A stretch of DNA of 45,878 nt from NCBI GenBank assembly GCA_031296325.1, contig JARLFY010000073.1:1-45878 (forward strand), in the 5' to 3' direction. The translations under genes and the position numbers were made by a program. Of this stretch, positions 8,740 through 17,097 are shown one piece after another. This DNA is from Acidobacteriaceae bacterium. Lineage in GTDB: Bacteria; Acidobacteriota; Terriglobia; Terriglobales; Acidobacteriaceae. The stretch's first letter is position 1. Each line of letters opens with the position of its first letter. The notes under the pieces are model-generated. The model did not search any database and was not told the DNA's origin. It saw nothing but the letters and a program-made list of their open reading frames with translations.

Positions 8740-9338
8740 TTTGTTTCCTTCTAAACTCGTGGTATCAGCTTACTTCGGCTCGCTAAAATTCGCTACGATC
8801 TCGTGAGTCGCTACAACCGGACGAAAAAGCAGAACTCGTCTACGGATAAAGATCGTCAAGGAACGAGCGTGTCAAATCTATTCTACGCAAGACCTACTCC
8901 ACAGCTTATCTGGCTGGCTGGGAAGTGCGGCAGGTTCGCTCCCCAAGCGGTTTAGCGGATCGTCTCGCTGGCGACCGTCGGCTTGCCCTTCTCGTTCCAT
9001 TGGATACGCGTTATGGGGGGCTGATGGCCGTAGGAAAACAGCACCAGCCATTGTTGGGGAATCGCCCACAAATAAAAGCGTTTGCGCTCCTCGATGCAGC
9101 GCAGCGATGTTTGCCGAACGAAAGCCGCCTCCCAAGGCTAATTCATACGCCGATTCTGCTATCCGGGCTAAAGCCCGGACCTCTCTCAGAGGCAAAAACA
9201 GGGACAGGACTTGCGCAATTCCGCAGTTCCCAGACAGCTTCTAGAGCTGATCCATCCGCATTGCTTTATCCGCGTTGATCCGTGCTTCTATCCGCGTCAT
9301 CCGTGTTAAATTTTTCCCATCCCTCTGCGCACAATTTA
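8740..9338. other. 600-base intergenic region with decayed repeats
   Basis: No convincing gene is visible. A perfect hairpin CCGGGC-TAAA-GCCCGG lies at 9163-9178, a repeat type often seen as GGCTAAAGCCCGGA. At 9249-9310 there is a run of degenerate units beginning ATCCG (ATCCGCATT, ATCCGCGTTG, ATCCGTGCTTCT, ATCCGCGTC, ATCCGTGTTAAA). Open frames here on both strands lack ribosome-binding sites and family similarity. The wzz promoter must lie near 8760-8850, but I cannot pick it out. Confidence 0.5.
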
Positions 9339-10943
9339 TCAAGGCGCGAGTACGTCCTCGGACGGCTCTTCTATGCGCTTGGGCGGAAGCCGCATCAGGA
9401 ACGGCAGCGGCGACAGAATTACGATCACGCACGTCAACATTGCAAAGGCGTTCTTGTAGCTCAGCATGGAGGCCTGGCGCAGCATCTGCTGATAGGCCTC
9501 GCCGATGGCCATCTGGCTGGCCGCATGCGGAGCCATTCCGTTGCGTACCAGAATCTCCTGCACCCGCCCGGTATAGATGCGGAAGGCCGAGCTGCCCGGA
9601 ATCGCCTTTGCCGCCAGAGCCGTCTGATGGACCTGCGCACCGCGCGCGATGAAGGTCGTCAGCAAAGCGGTTCCAGCGCTTCCGCCCAGATTGCGCGCGA
9701 AGTTCGACAGGCAGGAGATCTGGTTGGTCTTGGTCGCCGGTACGCCAACGTAGTTCAACGTACTGATCGGGATAAAGATGAACGGCAGAGCGATGACCTG
9801 AAACATGCGGAACTCGGTGACGGTAGCGAAGCTGGTCGTCAGGTCGAGCCGTGTCAGGTTGTAGATGCCGAGGGCGGTCGTCAGATAGGCAAGGAAGACC
9901 ATCAAACGCGGGTCGATCCGGGTACCCAGCGACTTGCCCGCGATGAACATTATCCCCATCATCACAAAGCCCGCCGGCGATAGCACCATGCCGCTGCGCT
10001 CCGCCGTGTAGCCGCGCAGCACTTGCAGATACTGCGGAATCAGAACCGTCGAGCCGAACAGAACCATGCCGAGGAAGAGTTGCAGAAAGACCGCCGTACC
10101 GAAGTTGCGATTCTTCAGCAGCTTCAGATCGACGATCGGGTCGGGATGGTTCCACTCCCAGATGGCGAAGAAGAAGAGCAGGCCCACCGCCAGCAGCGCC
10201 GTCATGCGGATCATCGGGTCGCCAAACCAATCCTTCTCCTGCCCCTTGTCCAGCGTGAATTCAAGGAAGCCGACGCCCAGCGCGACCAGTCCCAGCCCCA
10301 GAAAGTCGACCTTCAAGTGCTTGGACGCCTCTTTGCGCGCCTTCAGGAACGGCGGGTCTTCGACCATGCGGTTCGACAGATAGAGCGACAGCAGCCCGAC
10401 CGGAAGATTGATGAAAAAAATCCAGTGCCAATTAAAATTGTCGGTGATCCAGCCGCCCAGCGTCGGCCCAATCGCAGGCGCGACGACCACCGCCATTCCA
10501 TACAACGCAAAGGCCTGCCCGCGCTTTTCAATGGGGAAGGTGTCGGCCAGAATCGCCTGCTCGCTGGGAGCCAGTCCGCCGCCGCCAAGTCCTTGCAGGA
10601 TGCGCGCGCCGATCAACAGCGGAAGCGTGTGCGCCAATCCGCAGAGCATCGAGCAGACGGTGAACATCATTACGCAGCACATGTAAAATCTCTTGCGCCC
10701 GAAGCGATTGGAAAGCCAGCCGGAGATAGGCAAAATGATGGCGCTTGAGACCAGATAGCTGGTCAGTACCCAGGTCGCCTCCTCCTGACTCGCGCCCAGC
10801 GAGCCAGCCATGTGCGGCAGCGCCACGTTGGCGATGGACGTGTCCAGCACCTCCATGAACGTCGCCAGCGTCACCGTAATGGCGACCAGCCAGGGATTGT
10901 GATGCGGCTTCCAGTGCAGCGGCTCGAAGTCTAGATCGGCCAT
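9339..10943 (-). CDS. DHA2-family (EmrB/QacA-type) MFS drug:proton antiporter
   Basis: The 534-residue integral membrane protein has about 14 hydrophobic segments. After a short His-rich cytoplasmic N-terminus come ATFMEVLDTSIANVALP (TM1 motif D1), SGWLSNRFGRKRFY (MFS motif A), GARILQGLGGGGLAPSEQA (motif B) and VVVAPAIGPTLGGWITDNFNW (motif C of antiporters). These are diagnostic for the EmrB branch of the DHA2 family, which exports hydrophobic toxic compounds using the proton gradient. The start is ATG 10943 and the length is standard. No EmrA-like membrane fusion protein or TetR/MarR regulator lies next to it in this window. It stands alone between two intergenic regions, divergent from the GH115 gene. 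Confidence 0.93.
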   Translation of the reverse strand: MADLDFEPLHWKPHHNPWLVAITVTLATFMEVLDTSIANVALPHMAGSLGASQEEATWVLTSYLVSSAIILPISGWLSNRFGRKRFYMCCVMMFTVCSMLCGLAHTLPLLIGARILQGLGGGGLAPSEQAILADTFPIEKRGQAFALYGMAVVVAPAIGPTLGGWITDNFNWHWIFFINLPVGLLSLYLSNRMVEDPPFLKARKEASKHLKVDFLGLGLVALGVGFLEFTLDKGQEKDWFGDPMIRMTALLAVGLLFFFAIWEWNHPDPIVDLKLLKNRNFGTAVFLQLFLGMVLFGSTVLIPQYLQVLRGYTAERSGMVLSPAGFVMMGIMFIAGKSLGTRIDPRLMVFLAYLTTALGIYNLTRLDLTTSFATVTEFRMFQVIALPFIFIPISTLNYVGVPATKTNQISCLSNFARNLGGSAGTALLTTFIARGAQVHQTALAAKAIPGSSAFRIYTGRVQEILVRNGMAPHAASQMAIGEAYQQMLRQASMLSYKNAFAMLTCVIVILSPLPFLMRLPPKRIEEPSEDVLAP

Positions 10944-11170
10944 GCCACACCCTTGCTGCGTCGCTTAGACAACGTGGAAGCCCCCATTGCTTCATTCTAT
11001 GTGGAACCTTCGCAACTTCCAAAATTGTGCAGGCAGCGCTTTGTGGTGATAACCCATTGCGCGCATAACTTGCCTGAGGCTTTGCGACTGCGCTATGGTT
11101 CAATTGGCAAAAGGCCTCCGTTTGGCGGGGGGCGGGAAAGGTTCAATCCTTGTTCTTTCAACGAAAATTC

Positions 11171-13969
11171 ATGGTGCGACTCTTTGTTGCGCTGGCACTC
11201 TGCGCAGTCCTCTCCGCTCCAACCTGCCGTGCGCAATCCACGTCACCGCTGATCCAACTCGACCGACCGGAGTACGCAGGCCCCAATGCATTCCCCCTCG
11301 CCGCCAACGGGGCTGCCGCAGCGATCTACGTTGCGCCGGGAAATCCCGAGACCGTGCGCGTCGCCGCCGAGGCCTTTGCCAACGACGTGGCTCTGGTTAC
11401 CGGCGTCAAGCCGCGTCTGCTGACTTCGCTGGCCGCGCCGCTGCCGGAGAACCTGATTCTGGTCGGCGTACTCGGCAAGTCGCCAGAGATCGACAAACTC
11501 GTCGCCACGCATGCGATCAACGCCGATGCAGTCGCAGGCAAGTGGGAGTCCGCCCTCACCGCGACGGTCGCCTCGCCGCTGCCGGGAGTTCGCAGCGCGC
11601 TTGTGATTGCGGGAAGTGATCGGCGCGGCGCGGCCTTCGCGCTCTTTACCCTCTCGCGCCAGATGGGCGTCTCGCCGTGGACGTGGTGGGCCGATGTTCC
11701 CGTCGCGCATCACGTGGCCATCTACGTTCGCGCCGGCTCAACCCTGCAACCCGAGCCTTCCGTGCAGTACCGCGGAATCTTTATCAACGATGAAGACTGG
11801 GGGATTCGCCCTTGGGCCGCAAAGAAGATGGACCCAAGCGTAGATCATGGCAAGGGAAACTTCGGCCCGAACACCTACTCCCGCATCTTCGAGCTGCTGC
11901 TGCGTCTGCACGCCAACTCGCTGTGGCCGGCGATGCATCCCGGTTCGCTGGCCTTCAATGCCATCCCGGAGAACGCCCGGCTCGCCGACAAGTGGGGCAT
12001 CGTGATGGGGGCCTCGCACTCCGAGGCTCTTCTGCGCAACAACGTAGGCGAGTGGGACGAGAAGCGCGACGGCCCGTGGAACTACCAGACCAACAGCGCC
12101 GCAATGAACTCTTACTGGGACAAGCGTCTCGCCGAGAACGGCAAGTTTGAGAACTTCTACACCGTTGGTCTGCGCGGCGTACACGACTCCGGTCTGGAAG
12201 CCACTGGCTCGCCCGAGGTCAAGGCCAAGCTCGTCGAGGACGTAGTGACCAACCAGCGCGCGCTGCTGGCCAAACGCGTCTCGCCCGATTTGGCAAAGAT
12301 TCCACAGGTCATCTGGCTCTACAAGGAGTCGCTCGACCTCTACCGCGTCGGCATGAAGGTTCCCGACGACGTAACCCTCGGCTGGACCGACGACAACTAC
12401 GGCTACATCCGCGAGCTTCCCAATGCGGAGGAGCAGAAGCGCTCCGGCGGTTCCGGCGTCTACTACCACGTCTCCTACTGGGGCAAGCCGCACGACTATC
12501 TCTGGCTCTGCACCACGCCACCCTCGCTGATCCGCGAGGAGATGACCAAGGCGTACGACCACAACGCCCGCAAGTATTGGATTCTCAACGTAGGCGACCT
12601 CAAGCCCGCCGAGATGGATATCGACTACTTCATGCAGTTGGCGTGGGACGAGCCGGGAACGGCCAAGCTGAGCCAGCACGAGTTTCTAACCCAATGGTTC
12701 GCCGAGCAATTTCCCATCACAAATTCGGGAGTCCATGCTCGCGATTCTGAGACTGCGGTTCAGCGTACGGCACAATCTCCGGGTGCCCCATCCATGACGG
12801 CGTCATCGTCATGGATAGGTTCACGAATCGCCGACGTAATGACGCGCTACTACGATCTCAGCTTCATTCGCAAGCCAGAGTTCATGGGCTTCAACGGCTA
12901 CAGCGACGCCATCAACCGCACTGCCTTCAATCCCCTGGCATGGCCCAGCGTCGGTGGGGTGGATCAAAATCACGCGCGCGCAGCCGCCTGGGCCAGCCTT
13001 CGTATTGAGGATTCTGCCATTGTGAAGGCTCTTCCGCAGCAGTATGTATCAGCCTACTTTGAGCTGGTCGGCTACCCCGTCGAAGCCGCCGCTGCGCAGG
13101 ACGAAAAATTTCTTGCGACCGATCGGACCTACCTCGACGCGCACAACCACAACGACGCAGCCCTCGCCACTGACACTGCCCGCGCTCACGCAGCCTACGA
13201 TGCCGTCCAATCTCTCACCAGCTACTACAACAGCCTCGAAAAGGGAAAGTGGGACGGCATGATGTCCGCAGATCCGCGCGAACGTCACGTATTCGAGATG
13301 CCCCGCACCGCAACCACTTCGGACTCCAGCGCGCCGCTGCCCGCATCATGGGCCGCCGACGCGTCCACCGCGCCCGCGTCTTCCCTTGCGCCCGCCTCCG
13401 GCTTCGTTGAGCAGCACGCAACCGTCTCTATCAACGCTGCACACTTCGCTCGTAAATCCGACGGCCAGATCGCCCGATGGAACGTCCTCGCCGATCTGGG
13501 AATCTCCGGCTCCTCGGTCGAGTACGGCGCGCCCGGCCTGTTGGCGAATAGCGATCGCGCGACAGCAGCCTCGGCCCCCTGGCTGGAGTACGACTTCACC
13601 ACGACAACAATGGGCGACGCGACGCTTGCGCTGCACCTGCTGCCGACCTTCCCGGTCGACTCCGATCACCGCCTGCGTTATGCAGTCTCCATCGACGGCG
13701 CCGCGCCGGTCGAGCTGGATGCCAGCGCGATTACATCGAAGAAGTCCAAGGGCGCGGGCGACGGCCCCAGCAACACTGGCTGGGATGAGAATGTTCTGCG
13801 CAACGCCGCCATTGCCAAGCTTCCGCTCGGTTCGCTGGCCCCCGGCAAACACACGCTACGCCTGCTCTATCGCGATCCCGGCGTAGTCTTCGAGCACATC
13901 GTCGTCACCTTCGATGGTGCTCCGCCTGCTTATCCCGTTCCCCCGGAGACGATCGCTCCCGGGCGTTGA
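11171..13969 (+). CDS. Glycoside hydrolase family 115 (xylan alpha-1,2-glucuronidase-like)
   Basis: The 932-residue secreted enzyme starts at ATG 11171 with a clear signal peptide (VRLFVALALCAVLSAPTCRA, cleavage likely after residue 20). An N-terminal domain (about 30-180) is followed by the catalytic barrel. Recognisable GH115 motifs are YRGIFINDEDWGIRPWA, NSLWPAMHPGS, GIVMGASHSEA and GLRGVHDSGLEATG. A C-terminal beta-domain (about 730-930) ends HIVVTFDGAP. GH115 enzymes remove glucuronic or 4-O-methylglucuronic acid from glucuronoxylan or arabinogalactan. At about residues 516-551 (12716-12823), between WFAEQFP and RIADVMTRYYD, there is a Ser/Thr/Ala-rich stretch that matches a dispersed repeat in nucleotide sequence and looks like an in-frame insertion. 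The gene is monocistronic. An upstream TTG at 11150 is a less likely start. Confidence 0.93.
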   Translation: MVRLFVALALCAVLSAPTCRAQSTSPLIQLDRPEYAGPNAFPLAANGAAAAIYVAPGNPETVRVAAEAFANDVALVTGVKPRLLTSLAAPLPENLILVGVLGKSPEIDKLVATHAINADAVAGKWESALTATVASPLPGVRSALVIAGSDRRGAAFALFTLSRQMGVSPWTWWADVPVAHHVAIYVRAGSTLQPEPSVQYRGIFINDEDWGIRPWAAKKMDPSVDHGKGNFGPNTYSRIFELLLRLHANSLWPAMHPGSLAFNAIPENARLADKWGIVMGASHSEALLRNNVGEWDEKRDGPWNYQTNSAAMNSYWDKRLAENGKFENFYTVGLRGVHDSGLEATGSPEVKAKLVEDVVTNQRALLAKRVSPDLAKIPQVIWLYKESLDLYRVGMKVPDDVTLGWTDDNYGYIRELPNAEEQKRSGGSGVYYHVSYWGKPHDYLWLCTTPPSLIREEMTKAYDHNARKYWILNVGDLKPAEMDIDYFMQLAWDEPGTAKLSQHEFLTQWFAEQFPITNSGVHARDSETAVQRTAQSPGAPSMTASSSWIGSRIADVMTRYYDLSFIRKPEFMGFNGYSDAINRTAFNPLAWPSVGGVDQNHARAAAWASLRIEDSAIVKALPQQYVSAYFELVGYPVEAAAAQDEKFLATDRTYLDAHNHNDAALATDTARAHAAYDAVQSLTSYYNSLEKGKWDGMMSADPRERHVFEMPRTATTSDSSAPLPASWAADASTAPASSLAPASGFVEQHATVSINAAHFARKSDGQIARWNVLADLGISGSSVEYGAPGLLANSDRATAASAPWLEYDFTTTTMGDATLALHLLPTFPVDSDHRLRYAVSIDGAAPVELDASAITSKKSKGAGDGPSNTGWDENVLRNAAIAKLPLGSLAPGKHTLRLLYRDPGVVFEHIVVTFDGAPPAYPVPPETIAPGR
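12716..12823 (+). repeat. Repeat-derived in-frame insertion inside GH115
   Basis: This segment interrupts an otherwise conserved helix-loop region of GH115. It contains GGGTGCCCCATCCATGACG and, shortly after, TCATCGTCATGGATAGG. The reverse complement of the intergenic repeat at 14208-14246 reads GGGTGCCCCATTCATCGC and continues to ATGGGTGGG, so both share the GGGTGCCCCAT core. Its length is a multiple of three and the frame stays open. Confidence 0.55.
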
Positions 13970-14380
13970 GGCTTCAGTCGTATCGATATATAGCTAGCTC
14001 GGTGTATTGAGGCTTGCGCGAAGGCTATAGCGCAGGCCTTCAGCCCGCTGGGGATTGGTCGGGACGGTTTCCTAGGCCTTCGGCCTAGGCTAAATATAGG
14101 ACGGGCCTATTGCCCTTGCCAGGCAATGGCAATAGCAAAAGCAAAAGCAAATACAACAACAAATACAACGGCAAATACAACGGCTCGTGGTGCGAGGGGT
14201 ATTCATCCCACCCATCGCGATGTTGCTGCGATGAATGGGGCACCCGGCGATGGATAGGACCCCCGGCTACGGTGGAAAGCAGATTCCTTCGCTTCGCTAC
14301 GGAATGACAAACAAGAGATGTTACGGAATGACAGACGAATTGGTTTATAGCAATGGTGAAAATGCTTTAGAACTGCCAGC
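13970..14380. repeat. Intergenic mosaic of palindromic and simple repeats
   Basis: This 411-base spacer has no credible gene. It holds, in order, a perfect hairpin CCTAGGCC-TTC-GGCCTAGG (14071-14089), which may also end GH115 transcription though no T-tract follows; short iterations of CAAATACAACGG (about 14138-14185); the GGGTGCCCC-type repeat in reverse (14208-14246); and a type B repeat (about 14277-14375) with a second GTTACGGAATGACA half-copy and a right arm ending GAAAATGCTTTAGAA. The type B copy closely parallels the one at 35089-35182 on the far side of the phage-derived cluster. Confidence 0.7.
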
Positions 14381-15628
14381 CTATTTACTACTGTTGGCGA
14401 GGTTCTTGAAGGCCTGATAGACGAATGAGCCGAGATACCAGCCATCGATGTATTTGTAGGGAGTTTCTCCAGTGGTGTAGTGACCGCAGGGCAGAACTTT
14501 GGAGACGAAATCAATCCCAAGCTCCCGGAATTTACTCAGGACATCGAGTGAAAGATGCAGCGGAAAGGTGAGGTCGTATTTAGCGTGTACCACCAGTACG
14601 CGCTTAGGATTCGTCGCAAACCGCTGCATGTGGGCCATCGGGCTGATGCCGAGAAACATCTGGCGAACCTGATCCTGCGTCAGTCCAGAGTCTTCCAGCG
14701 AGGCGCGAACGTGGCGCGTACTCTGCCCCTCCCAGACCACGTCGCCGAACCATGTGGAGGCGTGGTTGAAGGCGCAGATGCGCAGGCGCGGATCGAGCGC
14801 GGCGGCGATGAAGGCGTACTCCGAGCCAAGGCTGGTTCCCAGAACTCCGAACTGCGTATAGCCCTGCGTCTCCAGCCAGTCCAAACAACTGCGCACGTCG
14901 ATGACAGCTTGCTGGCAGGTGGCGATGGTGCGGCCGATGTTGGAGCTGACGGCGTAGTCGGAGCGCTCCAACTCTGCCGGACGGCGAATGTCGTGATACG
15001 GCTGCGAGAGGCGCAGAGCGGAGATTCCGAAGCGGTTGAACAGCGTGCATAGCGCGTTGTGGCTGATAGCGTCGGAGTTCCACTGCGGCAGGATGATGAT
15101 GGCCTGCTTCGGAGCGCCAGCCAAAGCGCCCTTGCGCTCCGGCGCGGGATACCAGCGCGCGTTGACCTGATCGTTCTCCGGGTAGGGTGTGCGGACGGGC
15201 GAGGTGAAGCGAAGAAACTCGGCCTTGTCCAACTCACCTGCGGCCGCCTGACGCTTCATCTCCGCTTCCTGAGCGAGCGTCTCAGGCCGAACGTTGGTGG
15301 GGAAGAGTTCGGGATGCCGCTCTTCCAGACGAAAGTCCTGCGGGGTCTCGTAGCCGAAGAACTCCTCTGCGTGGTCGACGATCTCGCGGTTCAGGGCGAT
15401 CATGCGGATCAGATCCTGCGGGTCGAATTGATCCGACGAATCTCCCCCACAGCAGTCCGCTGGAGTGTGCGACGCCATGACATTGAGTTGCCCATTCGCG
15501 TGCGCGTCGGAAAACTCCGTTAGCCAGTCAAAGCCCCATTCGAGGGGCCTCACAATTCGATTTGTATCGCGGGTTGTGAGCTTGGTCTCCCACTCCGTCA
15601 TCCACTTTGCGTATAGGCCCGAGTGCAT
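14381..15628 (-). CDS. Alpha/beta hydrolase (ABHD18/DUF2048-like)
   Basis: The 415-residue protein carries a C-terminal alpha/beta-hydrolase domain. It has QAIIILPQWNSDA around the oxyanion strand, the nucleophile elbow GVLGTSLGSEYAF (G-T-S-L-G), a likely acid in VVHAKYDLTFP, and the catalytic histidine in LPCGHYTTGETPY. The N-terminal ~170 residues are mostly helical and contain FFGYETPQDF. No signal peptide is seen, so a cytoplasmic enzyme is likely. The overall pattern resembles the ABHD18 (formerly DUF2048) group; the substrate is unknown. The ATG at 15628 is used; ATG ten codons later is possible. The gene is host-type and lies immediately left of the phage-derived cluster, in the same direction as its repressor. 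Confidence 0.8.
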   Translation of the reverse strand: MHSGLYAKWMTEWETKLTTRDTNRIVRPLEWGFDWLTEFSDAHANGQLNVMASHTPADCCGGDSSDQFDPQDLIRMIALNREIVDHAEEFFGYETPQDFRLEERHPELFPTNVRPETLAQEAEMKRQAAAGELDKAEFLRFTSPVRTPYPENDQVNARWYPAPERKGALAGAPKQAIIILPQWNSDAISHNALCTLFNRFGISALRLSQPYHDIRRPAELERSDYAVSSNIGRTIATCQQAVIDVRSCLDWLETQGYTQFGVLGTSLGSEYAFIAAALDPRLRICAFNHASTWFGDVVWEGQSTRHVRASLEDSGLTQDQVRQMFLGISPMAHMQRFATNPKRVLVVHAKYDLTFPLHLSLDVLSKFRELGIDFVSKVLPCGHYTTGETPYKYIDGWYLGSFVYQAFKNLANSSK

Positions 15629-15700
15629 CTGTACAGTTTATCAACCGCACGGGCAGGATCATAAAAGCCTCGTGACAATCTGACCGCCGCACAACGGACT

Positions 15701-16414
15701 CTACAACTCGGAGACGACCAGACAGACACGCCCAACGATCAAATCTGCGGGGGTTTCGTGCGGCCCGGGCGATAAAAGCTGAACCGGGAAGGCAGGAGAA
15801 AGTGGGCGCAGAATGAGCCTTCCGTCGTCAAATTCGACATAGCGCAGGACGAGGCCCGCGCCGCAACGGACAGCGTAAAGGGTCTGTTGATGAGCGCGGT
15901 AGGGGGCGAGAGAGTTGTAGTGACGATCCAGAACGACGACGGATCCGGCGGTGAGGATCGACTCCATTGCGGCGGCCTGCTGCGCATCGACGCGCAGGGC
16001 GAGGAAGCGTTGCCAGCGGGAACACTTCAGCGACGGGCGGGCGCGATTGCCCTCAAGCAACGACGCGGAGACGCGAACAGTCTCGATGACGGATGCGGGG
16101 CGGATCTGCGCCTCCTCCATCGCCGTGGAGGGCGAGACGATCGGGATTGCGTCGACGAGATCTGTGGTTGGCGGCGGGGCGGCGGCGGCGGCGCTGAGAT
16201 CGACAGGCATGATCTGATCCACCGTGAGATTCTGCGCAGCCAGAACGCGATCCAGGCCTTCGAGCGAGAGAGATCGCTTGCGGTTGAGAAAGTTGGAGAT
16301 ATGGGCCTGTTGAAAGCCCGCTTGTCGCGCGAGGCCGGTACCAGTGAGGGAGCCGAGTTCGATGCGGCGAAGGAGTTCGAGACGAAGGAGTTCGTGCAGG
16401 TCTTGAAAGTTCAT
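15701..16414 (-). CDS. Phage-type repressor: HTH plus inactive-looking S24/LexA-like domain
   Basis: The 237-residue regulator has an N-terminal helix-turn-helix of XRE type (about 24-66; GLARQAGFQQAHISNFLNRK), an Ala/Pro linker, and a C-terminal S24/LexA-like fold (about 135-237). In that domain MESILTAGSVVVLDRHY matches the usual S-M-x-P-x-x-x-G-D-x-V-x-V region, but the residue before Met150 is Ala149 rather than Ser. The normal catalytic Lys in LVLRYVEF is Arg191. It may therefore bind operators without self-cleavage, so induction may not follow the RecA route. It is transcribed leftward, away from the structural genes, from a promoter that overlaps a nested palindrome (16447-16492). There is no strong Shine-Dalgarno element before ATG 16414. 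Confidence 0.8.
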   Translation of the reverse strand: MNFQDLHELLRLELLRRIELGSLTGTGLARQAGFQQAHISNFLNRKRSLSLEGLDRVLAAQNLTVDQIMPVDLSAAAAAPPPTTDLVDAIPIVSPSTAMEEAQIRPASVIETVRVSASLLEGNRARPSLKCSRWQRFLALRVDAQQAAAMESILTAGSVVVLDRHYNSLAPYRAHQQTLYAVRCGAGLVLRYVEFDDGRLILRPLSPAFPVQLLSPGPHETPADLIVGRVCLVVSEL

Positions 16415-16446
16415 AGGGCGATGTTTTTTCCTGTCGACTTAAATAG

Positions 16447-16492
16447 CATTACGCAAGACGAAGAATAAGCGAAGTATTCGCTTTGCGCAATG
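16447..16492. promoter_or_regulatory. Nested palindromic operator candidate
   Basis: An inner perfect inverted repeat AAGCGAA-GTA-TTCGCTT spans 16467-16483. An outer pair, CATTACGCAA (16447-16456) and TTGCGCAATG (16483-16492), is inverted with one mismatch. The inner repeat sits exactly in the spacer of the leftward promoter, so a bound dimer would block repressor transcription. This is the arrangement expected for an autoregulated phage repressor; binding is inferred. Confidence 0.6.
16462..16490 (-). promoter_or_regulatory. Sigma70-like promoter of the repressor gene
   Basis: On the minus strand TTGCGC (16490-16485) and TATTCT (16467-16462) are separated by exactly 17 bases. Transcription would begin near 16456, about 40 bases before the repressor ATG at 16414. 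The spacer contains the inner palindrome. Confidence 0.5.
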
Positions 16493-16557
16493 TATTTCTT
16501 TTATTTGGCTATAATTCTGATTAATTATTTCTAACTAAATAGGCTGAAAAAATAATC

Positions 16558-16586
16558 TTGACATGGAAGTTGTCGAAAGCTATAAC
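16558..16586 (+). promoter_or_regulatory. Strong sigma70-like rightward promoter
   Basis: The consensus -35 TTGACA (16558-16563), a 17-base spacer and TATAAC (16581-16586) form a near-consensus promoter in an AT-rich stretch. It points towards the zinc-ribbon and sigma-like regulator genes, with a leader of nearly 300 bases. No copy of the AAGCGAA arm lies next to it, so direct repression from the palindrome about 75 bases upstream is uncertain. Confidence 0.65.
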
Positions 16587-16881
16587 TTTGAAACTTTCTA
16601 TTCCTGAATCGAGAAAGGCATAGGGAAGCGTGAATTACTGTGCGTAACTCAGACTACTGGATGCGAATGGGAATGGAATATATGGGTGGAGGAGAGATTT
16701 TTCCTGGGTAGATAAAGAAGGCGAACCATAGGACAACAAACAGGAGTCGATGCTACGCCGACGAGGCCGAAAGAGCTTTGCGGAGGGAGTATCGGAGCCT
16801 CATAGCAACCTGAGCGAGCCCCTTCGACCGTTGAAAAATATTGAGGCTCGCCGGGGGAGAACTGCGCCTTGGAGAGTACAC

Positions 16882-17097
16882 ATGAACTGCTTGCGCTTGG
16901 AACTGAAAATTTGTGAAGGATGTGGAGTACTTTGGCTACGAACGGGAGTCATGGATGGCGTTTATTGCTCGACTTGCACTTGTCATCTGTCGAACTTTCC
17001 GGCAGCGAAGGGAAAACATGCGGGCGGACGGCCTCGTCGTCTGGGGCGCAGCTCTTCCTGCTTTGCGGGTCATGTTCGTACAGGAGGTGCCCGATGA
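16882..17097 (+). CDS. Small zinc-ribbon protein
   Basis: This 71-residue protein has a compact four-cysteine ribbon: C11-x2-C14 and C29-x2-C32 (with an extra C34), in KICEGCGVLWLR and VYCSTCTCHLSNFP, followed by a basic tail (GKHAGGRPRR). No function is known. The ribbon suggests a nucleic-acid or RNA-polymerase-binding accessory, by analogy only. The ATG at 16882 has GGAGAG five bases upstream and starts just before the ribbon; an in-frame ATG at 16750 with AGGAG three bases upstream would give 115 residues. The TGA stop overlaps the ATG of the next gene (ATGA), so the two are translationally coupled. It is the first gene after the rightward promoter at 16558. Confidence 0.65.
   Translation: MNCLRLELKICEGCGVLWLRTGVMDGVYCSTCTCHLSNFPAAKGKHAGGRPRRLGRSSSCFAGHVRTGGAR

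Larger units (their letters stand above)
16415..16881. other. Divergent control region of the phage-derived cluster
   Basis: This 467-base non-coding stretch separates the leftward repressor from the rightward genes. It is clearly AT-rich around 16490-16600, unlike the flanks, and holds the nested palindrome, the repressor promoter and a rightward promoter, which are listed separately. The part from 16600 to 16881 may be a leader. It contains AGGAG at 16742-16746 before an ATG at 16750 that opens a frame continuous with the zinc-ribbon gene. Confidence 0.6.

Noticed and set aside
8878..9278. Open frames on both strands in the gap between wzz and the drug exporter
   Set aside because: They run through short repeats, lack ribosome-binding sites and look non-natural in composition.
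11738..12679. 313-codon minus-strand frame inside GH115
   Set aside because: Codon-position shadow of a strongly conserved enzyme; Val/Leu-rich with no known domain.
15629..15700. A tRNA or att core at the left margin of the phage-derived cluster
   Set aside because: No cloverleaf-like arms and no matching short duplication at the right margin could be seen.
15887..16468. Plus-strand 193-codon frame opposite the repressor
   Set aside because: Antisense to a gene with a recognisable HTH and promoter; no independent support.
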